This document shows, piece after piece, positions 59,403 to 64,000 of a stretch of DNA of 64,000 nt; position 1 is the stretch's first letter, and each line of letters starts with the position of its first letter. The notes beneath the pieces were generated by a model that saw only the letters and a program-made list of their open reading frames with translations, was not told the origin of the DNA and did no database searches. Source of the stretch: Rhodoferax sp. (lineage in GTDB: Bacteria > Pseudomonadota > Gammaproteobacteria > Burkholderiales > Burkholderiaceae_C); NCBI RefSeq assembly GCF_025354435.1, contig NZ_JANXMU010000070.1, forward strand, positions 1 to 64,000. The letters are read 5' to 3'. A program made the translations under genes and the position numbers.

Positions 59403-62400
59403 TGCACACCTTCCTTCAGGCTGGCCTTGCAGGCTGGTGTTTGGGTTGCGTCGCACTCGGGCCGCTCCAGTCGATGGACTCTTGAATCGAACTGGATGCC
59501 TACCGTGTCGGTACCGGTCTGGATTTCGGGCACATAGATGGGCCCGCGCTTGCGCCGCTCCTCTACCTGTTTAAGTATTTTGGGCATGCACGAGCGTTCA
59601 GCAAAGTCGGCACGGTGCAGTTCACCGTTTTTCAGATCGACGAACAGGCTTTCGGCATCGCCCGCATTGCGGTTGGACAAGGTCTCCAGGCGACTACCCA
59701 AGGGCATGCTCTGAGGGTCTACTTTGAGCACGTGGGTGATGGGGCGCAGCCCGCAGATGCTGTACTGGCCATTTTCATCACTGGTGAGGTTTGTGCCGTT
59801 CTCAAAGTACAAACGCACGCCCGGAATACCTGGTTCGCCTTCGTCCTGCACCCGGTTACCGTTGCAATCCACATAGACTTTGCCGATCACACAGGCTTCA
59901 GTGGCGAACACACCGCCACTGACACGTACCGTGGCCTTGCCTTCGTTGGATGTGATGGTGCCAGTCTGGTCGGTGGCCCGCGCACGGTTGGTGCCATCGC
60001 CACGGTCGCCACCTACGCCAATCCTAACCCGGTAGCTCAGCTCCAGGGTCTGGCCCGGCAGCACATTGCCGATCAAATAAGTCAACCGCGGGCCGGGTGT
60101 GCCATCGGGATTGGGCTGCACGGCGGCCATGGCGGTGTAACGTGCCAGAGTCACAGTGCCCGGGATCAGCTTGAAGCCCAGTGGCAAGGAATCCACCAGA
60201 CGCACGCCGCTGACAACACCGTTGCCGCTATTGCGCACCCGGATACGGTAGAGCACGCTGTCGCCGACTTCCGCCACCGCACGGTCTGCCTGTTTTTGCA
60301 CCACCAGCACACCGCCGGTTGCAGGATCCAGCGGCAAATGGTTGTGCACCACTTGCGCACTATTGACAGACAAGATCAGTTGCAAGTAATGGGTGGTAGG
60401 GGCACCTCCCTGTGGGGCCGTTGCACCAGGAACCACGGCATACACCTGGCCTGGTTGTTGCGCCAGCGCGGTGGCCTGCGCAGGCACGATGGACGAAGGA
60501 GCCAAATACCCACCGGCCGGGTCAATGCGCAGCGAATACATGCCGCTGCTGGCAGCACCGACAAGATCGAAACGGTAAATACCCGTGGCTCCAGTCACCT
60601 GCGCCTGCTGGAAGGGTAGTAGCCATGCGGCGGAAACCGCATTGCCATCCGGCCCCAGCAAGGTGATGGTCGCGCCTGCCACCGGCTGGCGGGTTACCGC
60701 GTCGTACACCACACCGTTGGGTTCCATCGGCAGGCTTTGCTGCACCAGGGTCTGGCCCGCTACCACGGTGACCAGCAGTTGACGTGCAGACGCATCCACA
60801 GCTGAACCGGTCTGGGGATTGCCCTGCTCTCCGTTGACCGGTGTGCCAAACACTGCGCCTGCAGTGCCCGCATTGCCAGGTGCCCGAAAGCGCAGCCGGT
60901 ATTCACCAGGTACCAAGCCGCCCAGTTGGTAGTAGCCATTCGTACCGGTCGTGGTGGTGGCGGGTGTTTGGTCTATTTTTTTCACAACTACGCCGTTGGC
61001 ATCTACCGCTTCCACCGTCCAACCAGCGAGTCCGGTTTCGCCCGGATCCCGTTGGCGATTGGCACCCGTGGCCGTGCCGGAGTCATCCCACACCGAACCG
61101 GAAATACCGCCGGGTGACAGCACCAAAGTGACAGGGGTGGCCACGCCAACCGGATTGGATGTGGCAGGTAGGGACGGTACATTGGCAGGTGTACCCAGGG
61201 CCGCACCTGCCGAAGGCGGGTTGCTCACCACAGAGATGGATGTCGCCACTGCATTGGGTGGCGGTGTGGGTGTGCTGCCATTGCTGTAACCAGGATTCGG
61301 ACCACTGCCCAACTGCATGGATGATGCCTGCACACTGTTGAGTTGAGGCTGACTGGGCACTGCTGCGGCATTGGCATAGCTGACCTGCGCCACAAACCGT
61401 ACCAGGCATGACTGTCCACCTGCCAGGGTATCTGTGCCCGATAGCAAACGGGTGTCTGCCGTGCCGTTAAAAGAAAGGTTAGCACTACACGTAGCCCCAC
61501 CTTGCGCACTGACGGAATAGCTACCCGCCTTCACGACGACCGTGCTGGCGGTCTGGAACAGGCGCAAGAGGCTGTCGTTGGCTTGCACAGCATAAGCCAG
61601 CGCATTCACAGCCACATTGCCAACGGTGACGGCGTATGGGACTTCAAATGCTGTAGCGGAAATGGGCATAGGTACGCCAGCGCTTTTACCCACGGCTAAC
61701 TGCGGCAGATTGCCCACAGGCACTACGGCAACCGCACAACCGGCGGGCACCCCAGTGGCACTGCATACCAAGGGGTCAACCGGGGTGCCGCCCAAGGGAT
61801 CTACGCTGGCCCGGTTGGTGACATTGGTGTTGGCAGCAGGCGCAAGTGCAATCACCTCGACCTGGAACGCAGCACTGCCGCCCGCCCCAATCGGCCCTCC
61901 CACGCTACAGACCAGCAATTGCCCCGTGGAGACACTGCCACCCGCAAAGCAACTGGCACCAGTGGCTGTATTGAACTGCACATTCGCGGGCAAACGGTCA
62001 AATACGGTCACGGGAGCCGGGCTCGACGCATTGCCACTATTGGTCACAGTCAAGGTATAGGAGGACGGCACGCCGACACTCAATTGGGCAGGCCCCGTCT
62101 CGACCAACGAGAGTACCGCAATGGTGGCCACCGGAGTCGTGGTGGTGGCGCATCCAGCCGGGGTGCCGTTGGCTGTGCAGCTAGCAGGGTCTGGCGGCGG
62201 GAAATTACCACGTGGATCTATAGATGCACGGTTGGTCAGCACAGTACCGGCAGTAGCTTGGGTCGGTGTAACGTTCACGGTAAAGCTACGGGTACCACCA
62301 CCTGCCGCCAAAGGACCGTTGACGAGACACAGCAGATCCAAACCATTGACCAGGCTGCCACTCGCCGTACAACTGGCACCAGTAGCACTGTTGAACTGCA

Positions 62401-64000
62401 AATTGGCAGGCAAGCGCTCACGCACATAGAACACTGCCGGACTGGCTGCGCTACCCGTATTGGTCACCGTCAAGCGGTAGTCCCCTGGCGCACCGACAGT
62501 GAACCCGGCAGGCCCTGTTTTCACCAAAGTCAGCAATGGCACACCATCAACGGGTGTATTCGCAGTGGCACAACCGTCTGGCAAGCCAGTGGCCGTACAA
62601 ATGCCTGGATCGACAGGCGTTCCGCCAGTGGGGCCCACGGTCGCACGGTTGGTTACCGTAGTGGCAGCGGTCGCTACCAACGCAGTCACATTGACAGTGA
62701 AACTAACTGTACTGCCCCCACCCGCTATGGGACCAGGCACCGTGCAGGACAACAATTGTCCCGATGTGACCGTACCACTGATGGCGCAGACGGCACCAGC
62801 CACGCTATTGAACTGCACATTGACGGGCAGGCGATCCAGTACCGCAACGCTGGCAGCAGTGGCGGCACCACCGCTGTTGGTGATGGCCAACGTGAAATTC
62901 ACCGCCACACCGACACCCATGCTGGCCGGGCCGGTTTTGGCCAGGGCTAGATTGGGTGTTGGATTAACGGGGGTGCTGGTGGTAGCACAACCAGCAGGCG
63001 TACCTGTGGCGGTACAGGTCGCCGGGTCTGGCGGTGGATAATTACCACCGGGGTCCACCGCAGCGCGGTTGGCAGCGGTGCTACCGGCTGAAACCAGCAG
63101 CGCCGTCACATTGACCGTGAAAACCTTGCTGCCGCCCACAGCCACAGGTCCATTGAGTAAGCACAGCAGGTCCAGCCCAATCGCCACAGCGCCCGTGGCG
63201 GAACAGCTCGCACCGGTTGCGCTGTTGTATTGCATGTTCACAGGCAAACGTTCGCGCACATAAAAACTGGCCGGGCTGGCCGCACTGCCGGTATTGCGTA
63301 CCGTCAAGCTGTAATTGGCCGATGCGCCCACCGTAAAACTGGCAGGCCCCGTCTTGGCAAGATCCAGAATAGATACGCCACCTACAGGGGTGTTTACCAT
63401 TGCGCAACCCGCAGGCAAACCGGTGGCGGTGCAGGTGGATGGATCGGTCGGTGCGCCACCCAATGGATCGACGCTGGCGCGGTTGCTGACCGTAGTGGCC
63501 GCTGTAGGCGCCAAAGGTGTCACGTTCACGGTGAAGCTGGCGCTGGCATTGGCCTGCAACGGGCCTGGAACACTACAGGTCAACAAAATACCTGCTGCAT
63601 CGCTGCCACTGGCACTGCAACTTGCGCCAGTTGCACTGTTGAAATGCATATTGGCGGGGAGGCGGTCCAACACCACCACCGTGGCCGGACTCGGTGCATT
63701 GCCGCCATTAACCACGGTCAGCGTGTAGTTGGCTGGTGTACCCACAATGAAGCTGGCTGGGCTCGTCTTGGCCAATGCCAGTACCGGTATGGCATCTACC
63801 GGCGTGCTGGTGGTTGCACACCCACCCGGTGTGCCGGTGTTAACACACGTAGCGGGATCGGGTGGTGGGTTATTGCCACCGGGATCAACTGCAGCGCGGT
63901 TGGTCAACACCGTTCCAGCACTCGCCTGCAACGCCGTTACGTTGATGGTGAAGGCGGTGCTTGCGCCCGGAGCCACAGGGCCGGTTACGTTGCAAAGCAA
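59399..64000 (-). CDS. Giant surface protein with tandem DUF11 and SdrD-B-like domains (partial, 5' end outside window)
   Basis: More than 1533 residues, open at the right edge. From N to C: one partial and five complete DUF11-type repeats of about 139 residues ('ALAKTGPASF...VGA.ANYTLTV.N.G', 'LPANVQFNSATGASC', 'NRASVDPLGG'); a diverged DUF11; an SdrD-B-like domain ('ISGSVWDDSGTATGANRQRD'); a carboxypeptidase-regulatory-like segment ('YDAVTRQPVAGATITLLGPDG'); another DUF11 ('VQKQADRAVAEVGDSVLYRI'); and a final SdrD-B-like domain ('IGKVYVDCNGNRVQDEGEPG'). This is a stalk-like extracellular adhesin or scaffold. Many paired cysteines per repeat suggest disulfide locking. Confidence 0.85.
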   Translation of the reverse strand: MLCNVTGPVAPGASTAFTINVTALQASAGTVLTNRAAVDPGGNNPPPDPATCVNTGTPGGCATTSTPVDAIPVLALAKTSPASFIVGTPANYTLTVVNGGNAPSPATVVVLDRLPANMHFNSATGASCSASGSDAAGILLTCSVPGPLQANASASFTVNVTPLAPTAATTVSNRASVDPLGGAPTDPSTCTATGLPAGCAMVNTPVGGVSILDLAKTGPASFTVGASANYSLTVRNTGSAASPASFYVRERLPVNMQYNSATGASCSATGAVAIGLDLLCLLNGPVAVGGSKVFTVNVTALLVSAGSTAANRAAVDPGGNYPPPDPATCTATGTPAGCATTSTPVNPTPNLALAKTGPASMGVGVAVNFTLAITNSGGAATAASVAVLDRLPVNVQFNSVAGAVCAISGTVTSGQLLSCTVPGPIAGGGSTVSFTVNVTALVATAATTVTNRATVGPTGGTPVDPGICTATGLPDGCATANTPVDGVPLLTLVKTGPAGFTVGAPGDYRLTVTNTGSAASPAVFYVRERLPANLQFNSATGASCTASGSLVNGLDLLCLVNGPLAAGGGTRSFTVNVTPTQATAGTVLTNRASIDPRGNFPPPDPASCTANGTPAGCATTTTPVATIAVLSLVETGPAQLSVGVPSSYTLTVTNSGNASSPAPVTVFDRLPANVQFNTATGASCFAGGSVSTGQLLVCSVGGPIGAGGSAAFQVEVIALAPAANTNVTNRASVDPLGGTPVDPLVCSATGVPAGCAVAVVPVGNLPQLAVGKSAGVPMPISATAFEVPYAVTVGNVAVNALAYAVQANDSLLRLFQTASTVVVKAGSYSVSAQGGATCSANLSFNGTADTRLLSGTDTLAGGQSCLVRFVAQVSYANAAAVPSQPQLNSVQASSMQLGSGPNPGYSNGSTPTPPPNAVATSISVVSNPPSAGAALGTPANVPSLPATSNPVGVATPVTLVLSPGGISGSVWDDSGTATGANRQRDPGETGLAGWTVEAVDANGVVVKKIDQTPATTTTGTNGYYQLGGLVPGEYRLRFRAPGNAGTAGAVFGTPVNGEQGNPQTGSAVDASARQLLVTVVAGQTLVQQSLPMEPNGVVYDAVTRQPVAGATITLLGPDGNAVSAAWLLPFQQAQVTGATGIYRFDLVGAASSGMYSLRIDPAGGYLAPSSIVPAQATALAQQPGQVYAVVPGATAPQGGAPTTHYLQLILSVNSAQVVHNHLPLDPATGGVLVVQKQADRAVAEVGDSVLYRIRVRNSGNGVVSGVRLVDSLPLGFKLIPGTVTLARYTAMAAVQPNPDGTPGPRLTYLIGNVLPGQTLELSYRVRIGVGGDRGDGTNRARATDQTGTITSNEGKATVRVSGGVFATEACVIGKVYVDCNGNRVQDEGEPGIPGVRLYFENGTNLTSDENGQYSICGLRPITHVLKVDPQSMPLGSRLETLSNRNAGDAESLFVDLKNGELHRADFAERSCMPKILKQVEERRKRGPIYVPEIQTGTDTVGIQFDSRVHRLERPECDATQTPACKASLKEGVQ
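61698..63800 (-). repeat. Tandem coding repeats, about 417 bp each, in alternating A/B types
   Basis: Equivalent points of the repeats lie at about 63782, 63366, 62950, 62531, 62112 and 61698, a period near 417 bp. Units alternate between type A ('LDRLPAN', 'VDPLGG.P.DP') and type B ('VRERLP.N', 'DPGGN.PPPDP' or 'DPRGNFPPPDP'), so the higher-order unit is about 834 bp. The array continues past the window edge. Confidence 0.8.

Noticed and set aside
59615-60619. Plus-strand open frame of 334 codons
   Set aside because: Antisense to the giant DUF11 protein; no recognisable domains.
61698-64000. Regular repeats as a CRISPR array
   Set aside because: Units are about 417 bp, in frame and encode DUF11 domains; there are no short repeats with unique spacers.
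1-64000. tRNA or rRNA genes
   Set aside because: I looked for T-loop (GGTTCGAATCC-like) and rRNA core sequences and found none in a convincing cloverleaf context. A covariance-model scan would settle this.

Overview
The window looks like a chromosomal segment of a betaproteobacterium of the order Burkholderiales, most likely family Comamonadaceae (Rhodoferax/Polaromonas-like). This is inferred from the GC-rich coding style, the mobA/mobR-type 3-hydroxybenzoate module, a TRAP transporter, a PEP-CTERM protein, a Pnap_2097-type protein, and a short palindromic intergenic repeat found at about ten sites. There are no rRNA genes, and I saw no tRNA or CRISPR array.

Layout. 1-245: right end of an IS3-family element that appears to have cut a small gene. 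318-6787: YchJ-type protein, a DctPMQ TRAP transporter (dctQ carries an in-frame amber codon), a LacI-type repressor, gluconokinase and an MFS carrier, with two palindromic operators between the divergent arms; together a sugar-acid uptake locus. 6857-11890: LysR regulator, DMT exporter, DUF2789, a YafJ-like amidotransferase, a small lipoprotein and a degenerate LysR-nitroreductase fusion. 12101-16059: 3-hydroxybenzoate 4-monooxygenase, AAHS transporter and divergent MarR regulator with a nested operator. 16204-20804: a tightly coupled operon of sulfatase, formylglycine-generating enzyme, NlpA/MetQ-like binding protein and cysteine-cluster protein. 20972-24834: MFS/MarR pair, cytochrome b561, an Asp-box propeller protein and a MoaD-like gene with an amber codon.

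25161-35610 is the most striking region. cynS (cyanase), a DUF1348 protein and a MocR regulator face a nine-gene Nit1C-type operon: MSMEG_0572-like protein, nitrilase, radical SAM, GNAT, AIR-synthase-like, glycosyltransferase, MSMEG_0570-like protein, flavin monooxygenase and Pnap_2097-like protein. The divergent region has a good sigma-54 (-24/-12) promoter match and an NtrC-like palindrome. Nit1C clusters are linked to nitrile and cyanide assimilation, so a neighbouring cyanase suggests a cyano-nitrogen island under nitrogen control.

35607-44847: xerD, an AEC permease, a frameshifted PEP-CTERM gene in an AT-rich patch, queG, tsaE, amiC, a diguanylate cyclase and a FecR/LysM protein split by an amber codon. 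44952-47718: CHASE2-GGDEF-EAL gene with a frameshift. 47836-50827: LRR-kinase overlapping a Kef-type antiporter. 51034-54940: a GFA protein, a response regulator-CheC-PAS/GGDEF operon and a CodA-like amidohydrolase. 55054-64000 (running off the right edge): an ATGA-coupled surface operon of a giant DUF11-repeat protein, a large outer-membrane barrel with an Ig-like domain, and an OmpA-like protein.

Five genes carry a disruption that would be repaired by one base change or indel: three in-frame TAG codons and two frameshifts. TAG also serves as a normal terminator here, so recoding is unlikely; real pseudogenes or sequence errors are the main explanations.
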